Assembly: GCF_025152575.1 (NCBI RefSeq) | Contig: NZ_CP102293.1 | Location: forward strand, 124,001 to 188,000 | From: Subdoligranulum variabile | Lineage (GTDB): Bacteria > Bacillota > Clostridia > Oscillospirales > Ruminococcaceae | DNA: 64,000 nt | Direction of reading: 5' to 3' | Shown here: positions 1 to 7,671 of the stretch, one piece after another | How the letters are laid out: the number at the start of each line of letters is the position of its first letter | How positions within the stretch are numbered: the first letter of the stretch is position 1 | Program-made: the position numbers and the translations under genes | The notes under the pieces: model-generated | Database searches by the model: none | What the model was told of the DNA's origin: nothing | The model's input: the letters and a program-made list of their open reading frames with translations, nothing else

Positions 1-2
1 GT

Positions 3-65
3 GCAGAAGCTGCGGCTATGCTTCCCATTCTGAATGCCCTGGATGCCGATCATCTGCGGTATTGA
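3..65 (+). CDS. C-terminal fragment of an unidentified gene cut by the window edge
   Basis: Twenty codons of an open plus-strand frame end in TGA at 63-65, 15 bases before a terminator stem. The peptide ends in ALDADHLRY. The family cannot be recognised from so little. Another frame (ending at about 80) is also open but would be unusually cysteine-rich, so this frame is preferred. Confidence 0.4.
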   Translation, partial: AEAAAMLPILNALDADHLRY

Positions 66-80
66 TTCGCTCTGAATTAT

Positions 81-96
81 AAAAAAATCCCGGAAC
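81..96 (+). terminator. Left arm of an intrinsic terminator split by an IS
   Basis: The A-rich tract and CCCGGAAC at 81-96 are perfectly complementary to GTTCCGGG plus a T-run at 1415-1428. With the insertion sequence and one copy of the CAATTATG repeat removed, the two arms form one hairpin with a loop of about 12 bases, 15 bases after the upstream stop codon. The A-tract and T-tract make it potentially bidirectional. Confidence 0.7.
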
Positions 97-98
97 AG

Positions 99-106
99 CA
101 ATTATG
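99..106. repeat. Left flanking direct repeat CAATTATG
   Basis: The octamer CAATTATG recurs at 1405-1412 on the other side of the insertion sequence. It looks like a target-site duplication, although 8 bp is longer than the 3-4 bp usual for the IS3 family. A few extra bases (107-109 and 1400-1404) lie between the repeats and the conserved inverted repeats. Confidence 0.6.
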
Positions 107-109
107 AAC

Positions 110-129
110 TGCACCCCATTTGTTAGACA
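110..129. repeat. Left terminal inverted repeat of the IS
   Basis: Starts TGCACCCC and ends TTAGACA. It pairs with 1380-1399, whose complement starts TGACCCC and ends TTAGACA. The outer TG/CA ends are typical of IS3-family tips. Confidence 0.75.
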
Positions 130-165
130 GTATGGTATACTGAATAACAAGTGGGGTGCTTTGCT

Positions 166-519
166 ATGCCAAAAGGAATACCAAACAAACGATACACACC
201 TGAATTCAAGAAGCTAGTGATCGAGACCATGCTGGAGGAAAAGCTGAGTTACAGTGAAACAGCGCGACGGTTCGATATAAGCGATCATCATAGCATCCAG
301 AATTGGGAACGCATCTATTTGACCGAAGGCGCGGAAGGCTTTGCGGTGGAACGACACGTCAGGAAGCGCAAAGGGAACCCGAAAAAGCAACTGCCAAAAC
401 AAGTGGAAGAGGATTTGCTTGCTGAGGTACAACGGCTGCGGGCAGAGAACGAGTACTTAAAAAACTTGCAAGCCTTGGTTTTGGAGAGAGCGCGACGCCA
501 GGGGAAAAAGCCCAGGTAG
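166..519 (+). CDS. IS3-family transposase OrfA
   Basis: A 117-residue OrfA. An N-terminal helix-turn-helix region (about residues 5-60, opening with KRYTPEFKKLV) would bind the IS ends. A basic linker and a coiled-coil/leucine-zipper-like tail (AEVQRLRAENEYLKNL) follow. ATG at 166 is chosen because GGGGTG lies 7 bases upstream; an earlier GTG overlaps that site. The gene ends at TAG 519. An A5G run at 505-510, just before the stop, is placed for the -1 frameshift that IS3 elements use to make the OrfAB transposase, because the -1 frame then reads straight into OrfB. Confidence 0.88.
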   Translation: MPKGIPNKRYTPEFKKLVIETMLEEKLSYSETARRFDISDHHSIQNWERIYLTEGAEGFAVERHVRKRKGNPKKQLPKQVEEDLLAEVQRLRAENEYLKNLQALVLERARRQGKKPR

Positions 520-545
520 TCCAAAAGCTGAGGCCGAGATATCCC

Positions 546-1358
546 TTGTGGCTTCTGCTTGAAATCGCTCACTTACCTCGTGCTACTTTCTATTACCATC
601 TGAAGCGAATGGGAAAACCAGATAAATACGCAGAAGCAAAAGCAGAAATTTCCTCCATTTACCACGAAAACAAAGGCCGGTATGGTTACCGACGTATCAC
701 CGCGGCATTACACAACAAGGAGATATATCTGAACCACAAGACGGTGCAGCGACTCATGAAGGAGTTGGGGTTGGTTTGCCGTGTCAGAGTCAAAAAATAT
801 CGCTCTTACAAAGGGGAAGTGGGGCGGATCGCACCCAATCTGTTGAACAGAAACTTCCATGCGGAAAGACCGAACCAGAAGCGGGTTACGGATGTGACTG
901 AGTTCAGCCTGTTTGGCCAGAAGCTCTATCTTTCTCCCATTCTGGATCTGCACAACGGGTATTGGGTGAGCTATGCCATCTCTGAACGACCGGTTTTGAG
1001 CATGGTAACAACGATGCTTACCAAAACTTTTTCAACCATACCAGATGGGACAGGTCTCATTCTTCACTCCGACCAGGGCTGGCAATACCAGCATAAGCAG
1101 TACCAGCGTATGTTCAACGCAAAAGGCATTCGGCAAAGTATGAGCCGCAAAGGAAACTGCCTGGACAATGCAGTAGCAGAAAACTTCTTCGGCCTGCTCA
1201 AGAGTGAATTGCTTTATCTGCAAAAGTTCCACTCCATGCAATACTTCAAACAAGAGCTTATTGACTATCTGGACTACTACAATAACCGACGGATTAAGGC
1301 AAAGCTAAAGGGCCTGCCACCTGCGGTTCACAGACAACAAGCCCTTTCGGTTGCTTGA
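546..1358 (+). CDS. IS3-family transposase OrfB (DDE integrase core)
   Basis: Catalytic half of the IS3 transposase, 270 residues from the TTG at 546. The frame is open back to the A5G run at 505-510, so the functional product is probably the OrfAB fusion made by -1 frameshifting rather than a protein started here. An HTH_21-like segment (GRYGYRRI) is followed by the rve core. The DDE triad is visible as VTDVTEF, HSDQG and NAVAENFF. The C-terminal YYNNRRIKAKLKG segment is typical. No internal stop or frameshift disrupts it. Confidence 0.9.
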   Translation: MWLLLEIAHLPRATFYYHLKRMGKPDKYAEAKAEISSIYHENKGRYGYRRITAALHNKEIYLNHKTVQRLMKELGLVCRVRVKKYRSYKGEVGRIAPNLLNRNFHAERPNQKRVTDVTEFSLFGQKLYLSPILDLHNGYWVSYAISERPVLSMVTTMLTKTFSTIPDGTGLILHSDQGWQYQHKQYQRMFNAKGIRQSMSRKGNCLDNAVAENFFGLLKSELLYLQKFHSMQYFKQELIDYLDYYNNRRIKAKLKGLPPAVHRQQALSVA

Positions 1359-1379
1359 ACAATTTTTATTTGAAATTAT

Positions 1380-1399
1380 TGTCTAACTTTTTGGGGTCA
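1380..1399. repeat. Right terminal inverted repeat of the IS
   Basis: Partner of 110-129: TGTCTAA...GGGGTCA. The A/T-rich centre differs between the ends, as is common for IS3 tips. Confidence 0.75.
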
Positions 1400-1404
1400 C
1401 TTCA

Positions 1405-1412
1405 CAATTATG
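1405..1412. repeat. Right flanking direct repeat CAATTATG
   Basis: Second copy of the octamer at 99-106. Deleting 107-1412 would leave one copy and restore the terminator loop. Confidence 0.6.
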
Positions 1413-1414
1413 CC

Positions 1415-1428
1415 GTTCCGGGATTTTT
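1415..1428 (+). terminator. Right arm of the IS-split terminator
   Basis: GTTCCGGGATTTTT is complementary to the left arm at 81-96. With the IS between them the arms are about 1.3 kb apart, so the hairpin is probably not functional as a co-transcriptional terminator. Confidence 0.7.
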
Positions 1429-1432
1429 ATGC

Positions 1433-1465
1433 AAAAGAGCGTCCGGCGCACCGGACGCTCTTTTT
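1433..1465 (-). terminator. Intrinsic terminator downstream of pta
   Basis: GAGCGTCCGG / CCGGACGCTC is a perfect 10-bp stem with a 4-base loop and T-runs on both sides, so it can work in either direction. It lies 10 bases beyond the pta stop codon. Confidence 0.85.
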
Positions 1466-1475
1466 ATGTACAAAA

Positions 1476-2441
1476 TCAGATGAGCGCTGCCGTAATGAGA
1501 GCCATCTTATAGACTTCCTCTGCATTGCAGCCACGGGACAGATCATTGATCGGTGCATTCAGCCCCTGCAGGATAGGGCCGTACGCCTCAAAGCCACCCA
1601 AACGCTGGGCAATCTTATACCCGATGTTGCCGGCATTGATGTTGGGGAAGATAAAGGTGTTGGCATAGCCGGCCACCTGGGACCCCGGCGCCTTCAGCTG
1701 GCCGACTTCAGGCGCCACAGCGGCATCAAACTGCAGTTCGCCGTCCACTTTCAGTTCCGGATGGGCCTCCTGGACGCGGATCGTTGCATTGCGCATCTTA
1801 TCCACCGTTTCGCCCTTACCAGAGCCTTTGGTGGAGTAGGACAGCAGTGCCACACGCGGATCGATGCCGAAGATCTGCGCTGTGTGAGCCGTCTCCACCG
1901 TAGACTCCACAATTTCGTCCTCACTGGGATCGATGTTGATTGCACAGTCACCCATGGCGATGCTTTCTTCACCGCGCATGAGAATAAAGCAAGAGCTAAC
2001 AGACTTGATACCAGGCTTGCACTTGATCAGCTGCAGCGCCGGACGCACAGTATCCGCCGTAGAATAGGTGGCACCGCCCAGCAGGCAGTCCGCCTTGCCC
2101 ATCTTGACCAGCATAGTGCCAAAATAATTGGATTTGGAAAGCGCCGCACGGCACTGCTCTTCGGTCATCTTGCCCTTGCGGAGCTCAACCATCTTGGCTA
2201 CCATTTCATCAAAGCCTTCGTAAGCAGCCGGATTCAGGATTTCTGCGCCGGTGATGTCGAAGCCCGCATCTGCAGCTGCTTTGCGAACCGCATCGGGCTC
2301 GCCCAGCAGGATTACGCGCAGTGTCTTTCCTGCCAGCAGACGGCTGGCAGCCGACAAAATCCGTGCATCCGTCCCCTCCGTAAAGACAATGGACTTGGAC
2401 TCTGCGCGCAGCTTGGCTTCAAAATTCTCAAAAATGGACAT
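1476..2441 (-). CDS. pta: Phosphate acetyltransferase
   Basis: A 321-residue cytoplasmic enzyme that interconverts acetyl-CoA and acetyl phosphate; with acetate kinase it gives ATP from acetyl-CoA in fermentation. The length matches the short PTA_PTB form without the N-terminal regulatory domain. Family motifs are present: FTEGTDARILSAA near the N-terminus, LLGGATYSTADTVRPAL, ALLSYSTKGSGKG, and the C-terminal NTFIFPNINAGNIGYKIAQRLGG. The start is the ATG of MSIFENFEAK, with GGAGGT 8-9 bases upstream; an in-frame ATG 18 bases earlier overlaps that Shine-Dalgarno site. No ackA is adjacent. A good promoter lies at 2516-2543 and the gene appears monocistronic. Confidence 0.95.
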   Translation of the reverse strand: MSIFENFEAKLRAESKSIVFTEGTDARILSAASRLLAGKTLRVILLGEPDAVRKAAADAGFDITGAEILNPAAYEGFDEMVAKMVELRKGKMTEEQCRAALSKSNYFGTMLVKMGKADCLLGGATYSTADTVRPALQLIKCKPGIKSVSSCFILMRGEESIAMGDCAINIDPSEDEIVESTVETAHTAQIFGIDPRVALLSYSTKGSGKGETVDKMRNATIRVQEAHPELKVDGELQFDAAVAPEVGQLKAPGSQVAGYANTFIFPNINAGNIGYKIAQRLGGFEAYGPILQGLNAPINDLSRGCNAEEVYKMALITAALI

Positions 2442-2515
2442 ACAAAAAACTACCTCCATATCATTTACCGCAGAAATATTGACTATAATATCCTCTGCTT
2501 GACACTTACAGAACT

Positions 2516-2543
2516 ATTATAACATCGTTTTTACAATTTGCAA
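2516..2543 (-). promoter_or_regulatory. Sigma-A type promoter for pta
   Basis: On the minus strand TTGCAA (2538-2543) and TATAAT (2516-2521) are separated by 16 bases, about 75 bases upstream of the pta start. Confidence 0.65.
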
Positions 2544-2645
2544 AGAATATGCACGATTTCACTACAGATTGCGCAAGAAATATGCGAAACCGCAAGATAC
2601 TTCACAAAGTTAATAAAATGTCAAAATTGGTTTGGTATTTTTTTG

Positions 2646-2876
2646 TCAATTTCCACATGGAGGTTCCCAGCCGTATGAACGGTAAAACGCAGCAATATCT
2701 GCATCATTTCGCACAACAACAGCCTGCTGCAGTCGGCCTGTATGTGAGTCCCAGAAACCAATCATCGTTTCCCCGGTACAGACACTGCTTTGTGTCCTGA
2801 TATCATCTGCCGTCATACCCGCCGGGGGCATACGACGCGGCGTCTTTCCCTTTTTCCTCCAATAATTCCAGAACAT
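2646..2876 (-). CDS. Small hypothetical protein coupled to the DUF1294 gene
   Basis: A 76-residue reading frame whose ATG shares one base with the TGA of the upstream DUF1294 gene (TGATG), so translation is probably coupled. It begins MFWNYWRKKGK and has a basic N-terminus, then a mixed region with CTGETMIGFWD and a C-terminal IAAFYRSYGWEPP. No signal peptide, membrane span or metal-binding motif is evident. I do not recognise the family. It could be a partner of the membrane protein, but only the coupling supports this. No clear terminator follows. Confidence 0.5.
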   Translation of the reverse strand: MFWNYWRKKGKTPRRMPPAGMTADDIRTQSSVCTGETMIGFWDSHTGRLQQAVVVRNDADIAAFYRSYGWEPPCGN

Positions 2877-3142
2877 CAGAACCAGCTCCCGACCCAGATT
2901 CCTACCACGATCTGCACTGCCAGAATCAGCGGCATACCGATGACAAAATACCAATGCTTCGTCTTATGATGCCACAGATACATTCCCAGAATGGCGCCTA
3001 GACTGCCCCCCAGCAATGCCGCAGCGAACAAGGTGCGCTCCGGTATACGCCATTCATGTTTTTGGGCACGGTGTTTATCCACACCCATCAATCCCCATGC
3101 GACCAGATTGATAAGCACAAAATATAAAATCAGTATTTTCAT
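2876..3142 (-). CDS. DUF1294-family small membrane protein
   Basis: An 88-residue protein with an N-terminal hydrophobic segment (about residues 2-19) and two further hydrophobic stretches at about 38-55 and 65-85. The hallmark MGVDKHRAQKHEWRIPERTLF loop lies between the first two. DUF1294 proteins are small inner-membrane proteins of unknown function. The start is the ATG of MKILILYF at 3142; a longer open frame upstream has no ribosome binding site. A TATAAT at 3149-3154 ends only 6 bases before the ATG, suggesting a leaderless or nearly leaderless mRNA. A small gene is coupled downstream. Confidence 0.8.
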   Translation of the reverse strand: MKILILYFVLINLVAWGLMGVDKHRAQKHEWRIPERTLFAAALLGGSLGAILGMYLWHHKTKHWYFVIGMPLILAVQIVVGIWVGSWF

Positions 3143-3148
3143 ACCTGC

Positions 3149-3178
3149 ATTATACCCTGCCGCCGGGACGCTTGTCCA
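3149..3178 (-). promoter_or_regulatory. Promoter abutting the DUF1294 start codon
   Basis: TGGACA (3173-3178) and a perfect TATAAT (3149-3154) with an 18-base spacer. Six bases separate the -10 box from the ATG, so transcription would start at or next to the start codon. Confidence 0.5.
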
Positions 3179-3188
3179 GTGGAAGGTT

Positions 3189-4042
3189 TCAGGGTTCCAA
3201 AGGCTGGATTTCCTGATAGTTAGGCATTCCACCCAAAAAGTCTTCCTCGCGGATCAGGCCAGCGCGGTGCGTAAAAGTCAAGTTCTGGGCAGGCAGTCCA
3301 TCCGGGTCTATATTTTCGATCGTGTGTGCCTGTTCTTCAAATATCGCCAACAATGCATTTTCCATTTTTCCCAGAATACGCATCGGCTTTTCAGAAGCAT
3401 TACTGATGTATTGTAGAGGAATTTCCTGCAACACACCACTATCAGGCTCCAGAGAATAGCGCTTGACCAGATTTCTCCCCCAGAGACCGTATACCGTGAG
3501 CAGTATCCTTTCCCCCAGCATTTGCTCCATATAAATAATCATATCATCGGTGGACCGGGGAGATAGAATCTCTTCCGGCCAATCAACGGCACCCTCTCCG
3601 GAACTGCCATCCCCAGTTCAACAGATTCTGCTCCACTCCGGTATTCACAGAAAGAAGATAGACCCGACGGTCCGTTACCATTGCATCCATTGCAGCCTGA
3701 TACCGTTCTTCCTCCTGCCGAACCTCCGATTACCGCCATCCGCAAGACAAATTTGATCTGCCTCCACACCGACCTGATCGTCCGACTCTATGTAAACCAG
3801 TGTTCCGTCCCGCAAGGCATACACAAAGTAAATATTTTCCCCTCCCCAGAACTGGCCATACAGGTTTCCGTATCTAATCCCTGTAAGCATTCAGACTTTC
3901 ATCCAAATCTTCCCGTCCCTTGTCCGCACTGACCGAATAAAACGTTACAAGGCCGGTCTTTTCCTGCAAAGTAACCTGGATCCTTTCTCCTGCTCGGCCC
4001 TCATGATCCGGCGCCCAATAGATTGCGCTGTAGAACCATTGA
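3189..4042 (-). pseudogene. Decayed hypothetical gene with at least three frameshifts
   Basis: One continuous protein can be followed on the minus strand only by changing frame. Read 5' to 3', a piece beginning WFYSAIYWAPDHEG runs to about 3880, shifts into GIRYGNLYGQFWGG, shifts again near 3715 into RQEEERYQAAMDAM, and again near 3600 into the last piece (DWPEEILSPRSTDD to MPNYQEIQPLEP). Each piece has plausible protein composition and the joins are close, so this is one gene inactivated by indels. Its 5' end is lost where a foreign-looking plus-strand fragment begins near 4041. The family is not recognised. Confidence 0.6.
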
Positions 4043-4160
4043 GACGAGCGCGGACGCGGACCAGACCCGCAAGGAACTGGTGGACCGAACGGAAACACTG
4101 ACGACAGCCGGGGTCTTGTCCCGAGCTGAGGCGGAGCGGGCACGCGAGATTTTGGGATAG
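4041..4160 (+). pseudogene. C-terminal fragment of an unidentified plus-strand gene
   Basis: A 39-codon open stretch ending in TAG at 4158-4160 reads as a convincing soluble helical C-terminus (RKELVDRTETLTTAG, then SRAEAERAREILG). It is much more GC-rich than its flanks and has no start region. It appears to be a gene end stranded by rearrangement. Between 4161 and 4455 I see no supportable gene. Confidence 0.4.
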
Positions 4161-4455
4161 CCAAGCGCACAGACCGGCAGCAAGCTGGGAAATGGGTTGT
4201 ATTTGTCAGAAAGCGATTTTGATACAAGGCATTTTCCTGCCCTTTCTCGCTGGGTATTCCCTGTTGTACGGCCCGTACTCTTCCCATTTCCCCAGCCACC
4301 GATCACTCGCCTTGCCGTACAGATATGGAAGAGATTGAAAGAACACACAAAACGCGACCATCAAACCGAACCGCAGATGAGCCCATGGTTATCGTGTCAT
4401 CCTTAATCCTCCTGCAGTGAAATCGATTTGGTCGTCCCCCGTCCAAGTCGGCTTT

Positions 4456-4713
4456 CTATCTGCAAATCCGTATTATGATCTGCTCACAGGTGGTAAGTCC
4501 CAGACCGCTGCCGCCAGCCTCCCGTGAGCGGCTTTTGTCAATCCGGTAAAACGGCTCCTTGATTTTTTCCACTTTCTCTTCCGATATACCGGATCCGCAG
4601 TCGGTAACCTCGATGTGTATTTTTCTCCGGTCGCCCTGACTCCAGATGCGGATACCGTTTCCGCCTGTGTCGGCCGCCGCGTTCAGAACCAGGTTGCGAA
4701 GCAGCGTCACAAG
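4456..4713 (-). pseudogene. Fragment of a sensor histidine kinase (HATPase_c domain)
   Basis: About 85 codons cover most of a GHKL ATPase domain. The N-box region is LLRNLVLNAA, the G1 box is DCGSGIS, an F-box-like EPFYRIDKSRS follows, and the G2 box is GGSGLGL. The phospho-acceptor histidine, sensor and membrane regions are absent, and the C-terminus is cut short just after the G2 box. A frameshift interrupts the frame immediately upstream of LVTLLRN. No response regulator is adjacent. This is a remnant of a two-component kinase. Confidence 0.75.
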
Positions 4714-4740
4714 AGTGCTTTATCGGCCAGTATAGATATT

Positions 4741-5018
4741 TATTCTTATTTGTTATTTACACAATTTACTCGCCTTTATTATTTTTGCCCTATGCAAGCA
4801 CATTTTGCCAATATTGCACTATAAACATTTTTAGGATATAATCTTAAATATAGATTCACCTCACTTTTAGATTTCTTTAAATCTCATATATTTTAAGACT
4901 GTTTTTTCATCGTACACAGTGATTTCATTCCTGGATCCTCTTCCCGTTTTTCAGATCTTTTTGTTACTGGCACTGCGGAGTCTCTCTCCGTAAATATAAA
5001 AATAAAGGAGCAAACACC
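4741..5018. other. AT-rich intergenic region upstream of the QueD-like gene
   Basis: No gene is supported. A short hairpin (CGGAG TCTCT CTCCG, about 4976-4991) lies just before the ribosome binding site AAGGAG of the next gene. It does not fit the preQ1 riboswitch classes I checked. No convincing promoter stands out. Confidence 0.4.
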
Positions 5019-5573
5019 ATGAGAAGCATTACAAAACTCGATCTTCAGTACGCACACCGTTTTTACGGTTTTCGCGGAGAAGCGCAGTACCTTCACGGCC
5101 ACACTGGTGTGTTAACCATCGAAGTGGAGGACACCATCAATCCCGGCGTCAACATGGCATTTCCCTGTAATGAAATCCAGAAAACTGCCTGGAACGTCTT
5201 GAAGAACTTTGATCATGCGCTGATTTTGCGGGAAGACGACCCTCTGCTGCCGGCTGTTCTTGCCGTCTATGAAAAGCAGGGTATCAAAGACGGGGACCCC
5301 AACAACATTATGAAAGGCCCTGCCTTCCATACGGATCTCGCTACCGCCTACCCGGACTGCCGCCTGGTCGTCACCAAGGAAACACTGACCGTGGAAGGCA
5401 TGATCAAAATCGTATATGATCTGCTCAAAGATCAGCTGAACATCGTTAAGTTGACGTTCACAAGTGGCGTCAACGCAGCATCCCAGGAATACGAATCTCG
5501 TCTGCACCTGGATCGCTGCCCTCTTTGCGGCATTGCACTGGATGAAAACGGTGTATGTCCCAAGTGCGGCTAA
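5019..5573 (+). CDS. QueD/6-pyruvoyl-tetrahydropterin synthase-like protein with C-terminal zinc ribbon
   Basis: A 184-residue protein. Residues 1 to about 150 show the 6-PTPS/QueD fold signature: zinc-ligand histidines in AHRF and LHGH, then FDHALIL (the catalytic Asp/His region) and the C-terminal TVEGM segment. The family enzymes act on dihydroneopterin triphosphate in queuosine or pterin pathways. The catalytic cysteine normally found between the first histidine and the HGH motif is missing (AHRFYGFRGEAQYLHGH has none). The last 20 residues form a CPLCG...CPKCG zinc ribbon. AAGGAG lies upstream of the ATG. No queC, queE or queF is nearby. The fold is confident; canonical QueD activity is doubtful. 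Confidence 0.8.
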   Translation: MRSITKLDLQYAHRFYGFRGEAQYLHGHTGVLTIEVEDTINPGVNMAFPCNEIQKTAWNVLKNFDHALILREDDPLLPAVLAVYEKQGIKDGDPNNIMKGPAFHTDLATAYPDCRLVVTKETLTVEGMIKIVYDLLKDQLNIVKLTFTSGVNAASQEYESRLHLDRCPLCGIALDENGVCPKCG

Positions 5574-5594
5574 TATCATATCCTGCGCTCCAAA

Positions 5595-5619
5595 AGGGTG
5601 TCACTTTTCGTTACACCCT
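5595..5619 (+). terminator. Possible weak terminator after the QueD-like gene
   Basis: AGGGTGT and ACACCCT form a 7-bp stem with an 11-base loop, about 20 bases after the stop codon. Only ATGTTT follows, so the U-tract is poor. Confidence 0.35.
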
Positions 5620-5743
5620 ATGTTTCTAGAATCAGGGCTGTATTTTTGCATCTCCCACAAAAGCACCTAACGAACCCATAGCCACAGAATATGGTTCTGT
5701 ATTTCATGTTGGTTGGCACTGGTTCCCACAAGTAAAAGTAGGC

Positions 5744-7522
5744 TTAATTCAACTGTGCTCCAAACATTTGTTGCACTTCATCGGAATTTTTTCCTGATAT
5801 TGTTCTACCAGTAGCCGCTTCAATTGCACATAACAGTTTTTTGGCTCGATCAATCATAAAATCCTGGAACTTATTATTCCTAAGTAGATTGTGGTCGATC
5901 CAGTGCGTCTCTACATAGCTATCCAAATCGGACGGTAATACAGAACCTTTCTTTTCAAGCTTTCCAAGATAAGCGGACGGTGCAACGCCGCCTATTTCAC
6001 GATTGCTGCTTGCAGAAATTGGTGTCTTGTTCACAATGCTGTTCCATTTGTTCTTGTCATAGCCTTGCCCTATACAGTAATCCTTCGGAAAGATATGATG
6101 AATGTCGATTTTCTCGTTTGAGTATGTTGAGAAGTCCATCTCCGCACCAGAGATAAAATCGCGGGCGTGGTTCTTAAGAATCAAAGCCATAATGCCCTTG
6201 TACGCCGCCGACTGCCTGGACTGCAAACTGAGAAGGCGCGTCGGATTGAAAAAGAAATCCGTGATGGTCTTTGGAAGATCACCGCCATCTGTAATCCACT
6301 TGATAACCTGCGTTATATCGTTTGCATACCTTGTCTCATTTGCCGAACCGTACAACTCACCGAAAACGCCGCACCAATACCATTGTTTTACCATATTTTT
6401 GACAGTGGTAGTGTAAATCTTGTTCCCATCCATCAAAACAGTGCAAATGGCTGCAAGAGGAATCAGCTGTGTACTATATGGAAGGTCACGACTTGAGAAT
6501 ATCCGTTCTTCCTGCAACAGCTTATCTGCAATAGAAAACCCCATACAAAGGTCGTCTGCGTACTTTTTATATGATGTCAGCTTTAACGCTAGCACATCCT
6601 TCTTCTTGCAGCTCACAGTTCCCCCAGATTTAAACGAAGATAAAAGCGTAAGAGTGGTTAGGAAGTCTGTAGCCGTTACAATATCCAGCAAATCTCCTGA
6701 GAAATACTTCTCCTTTCGATCTTTCCAATCCTCGCGCAGCGGGAAATCGTCCATAGCAAAAATTGCGGTGACAAGTTCAAAAACCGTTAAAGAAACGCCG
6801 CCAGTATTCACGTTTTCAAAAACCTGACACACTGCCTCTTTCGGAGTCTCTTTGTCTAGCAGAATGACCGGCATAGCGTACCTTTGTGTTGGCATAATTA
6901 CTTTTGAGAAAAGTTCCGTGAACTTCTGAATAATCACTGGATCATAATTGTAATAGGCATAATATTCATTTTGCCATCCCTGTTCCTCGCCGGAGTTCAG
7001 AATGATGTTAAGGGGAAACATCTTCATACGGAATTCATCCTGCCTGGTTGAAAGATCTATTTCGATCCTCCTACCAAAATCAGATGTAACCTGTCTCGTT
7101 GCAGGAACCGAGATTACAATTTCCTCATCATCGGCACTTGGATCGAGTGCCTTTTCGATGTTCAGATAATAATATCTGTCTATCTCTTTGCCTTTATCTG
7201 TTTTTGTATGGACGGGCTTCTTGCTGTACAGGGCATTGTAAAGGGAAGTCAATCTTTGCTGCCCATCAAGAATAAGCTCATCTGGTTCTGCGTTGGGAGC
7301 AGCATCTGAGCCCTCAATCGGTTTATGCTTGAAATGGATGCTTTCATTTCCGTATTCCAGAAACATCGCTGCACCAACCGGAAAATTGTGAATCACGCTC
7401 AAGATTAAAGCCTTAATACGGTCATCATCCCATACCCAACCTCTTTGAAAATCAGGTAACTGTGCTGCACCGGTGTCCACAGCTTTCATCAAATCAGTAA
7501 GCGGTCTATCATTCGTTTTCAT
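5744..7522 (-). CDS. DUF262 (GmrSD-type) and HNH-nuclease domain protein
   Basis: A 592-residue protein. The N-terminal DUF262 domain shows LPDFQRGWVWDDDRIKALI and the signature LILDGQQRLTSLY near residue 90. The C-terminal DUF1524-like HNH region shows DIHHIFPKDYC and a downstream asparagine segment (KTPISASSNREIGG). In known GmrSD and BrxU systems, DUF262 is a ParB-like NTPase and the HNH domain cuts DNA, often modified phage DNA. An anti-phage role is therefore plausible but inferred. ATG at 7522 has GGGAGGC 6 bases upstream; a start 21 bases earlier would include that site. Both domains look complete. It lies in an accessory segment downstream of tmRNA with a HEPN-motif protein. Confidence 0.85.
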   Translation of the reverse strand: MKTNDRPLTDLMKAVDTGAAQLPDFQRGWVWDDDRIKALILSVIHNFPVGAAMFLEYGNESIHFKHKPIEGSDAAPNAEPDELILDGQQRLTSLYNALYSKKPVHTKTDKGKEIDRYYYLNIEKALDPSADDEEIVISVPATRQVTSDFGRRIEIDLSTRQDEFRMKMFPLNIILNSGEEQGWQNEYYAYYNYDPVIIQKFTELFSKVIMPTQRYAMPVILLDKETPKEAVCQVFENVNTGGVSLTVFELVTAIFAMDDFPLREDWKDRKEKYFSGDLLDIVTATDFLTTLTLLSSFKSGGTVSCKKKDVLALKLTSYKKYADDLCMGFSIADKLLQEERIFSSRDLPYSTQLIPLAAICTVLMDGNKIYTTTVKNMVKQWYWCGVFGELYGSANETRYANDITQVIKWITDGGDLPKTITDFFFNPTRLLSLQSRQSAAYKGIMALILKNHARDFISGAEMDFSTYSNEKIDIHHIFPKDYCIGQGYDKNKWNSIVNKTPISASSNREIGGVAPSAYLGKLEKKGSVLPSDLDSYVETHWIDHNLLRNNKFQDFMIDRAKKLLCAIEAATGRTISGKNSDEVQQMFGAQLN

Positions 7523-7671
7523 GAACTGCCTCCCACAACTCATCCTTTGAACAATCCATCAATCAACCACGTGATTGTACAGCGCTTTTTGCTCATTCTA
7601 TCTAATTGCATTATTTTCTTACATTATAAGTCAAGGCAATTCATAAAACAAGAATGTATAGTTCCAGTAAA

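Larger units (their letters stand above)
107..1404 (+). mobile_element. IS3-family insertion sequence, apparently intact
   Basis: The element is about 1.3 kb. Its imperfect 20-bp terminal inverted repeats (110-129 and 1380-1399) both end in TTAGACA inside and carry a CCCC block near the tip. It holds the two overlapping-frame genes of an IS3 element: orfA with a helix-turn-helix and leucine-zipper-like tail, and orfB with a DDE integrase core. Direct repeats flank it, and all catalytic residues are present, so it may be active. It sits inside the loop of a transcription terminator. Confidence 0.88.

Noticed and set aside
1410-2522. Long plus-strand reading frame opposite pta
   Set aside because: It is the antisense shadow of a clear pta gene, with no ribosome binding site or domain.
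4197-4406. 69-codon plus-strand frame in the decayed region
   Set aside because: No ribosome binding site, biased composition and no family resemblance; left as unassigned DNA.
4970-5018. Possible preQ1 riboswitch before the QueD-like gene
   Set aside because: There is a short hairpin and an A-rich stretch, but the loop lacks the conserved C-rich element and the pseudoknot partner of class I, and the class II pattern is not seen.
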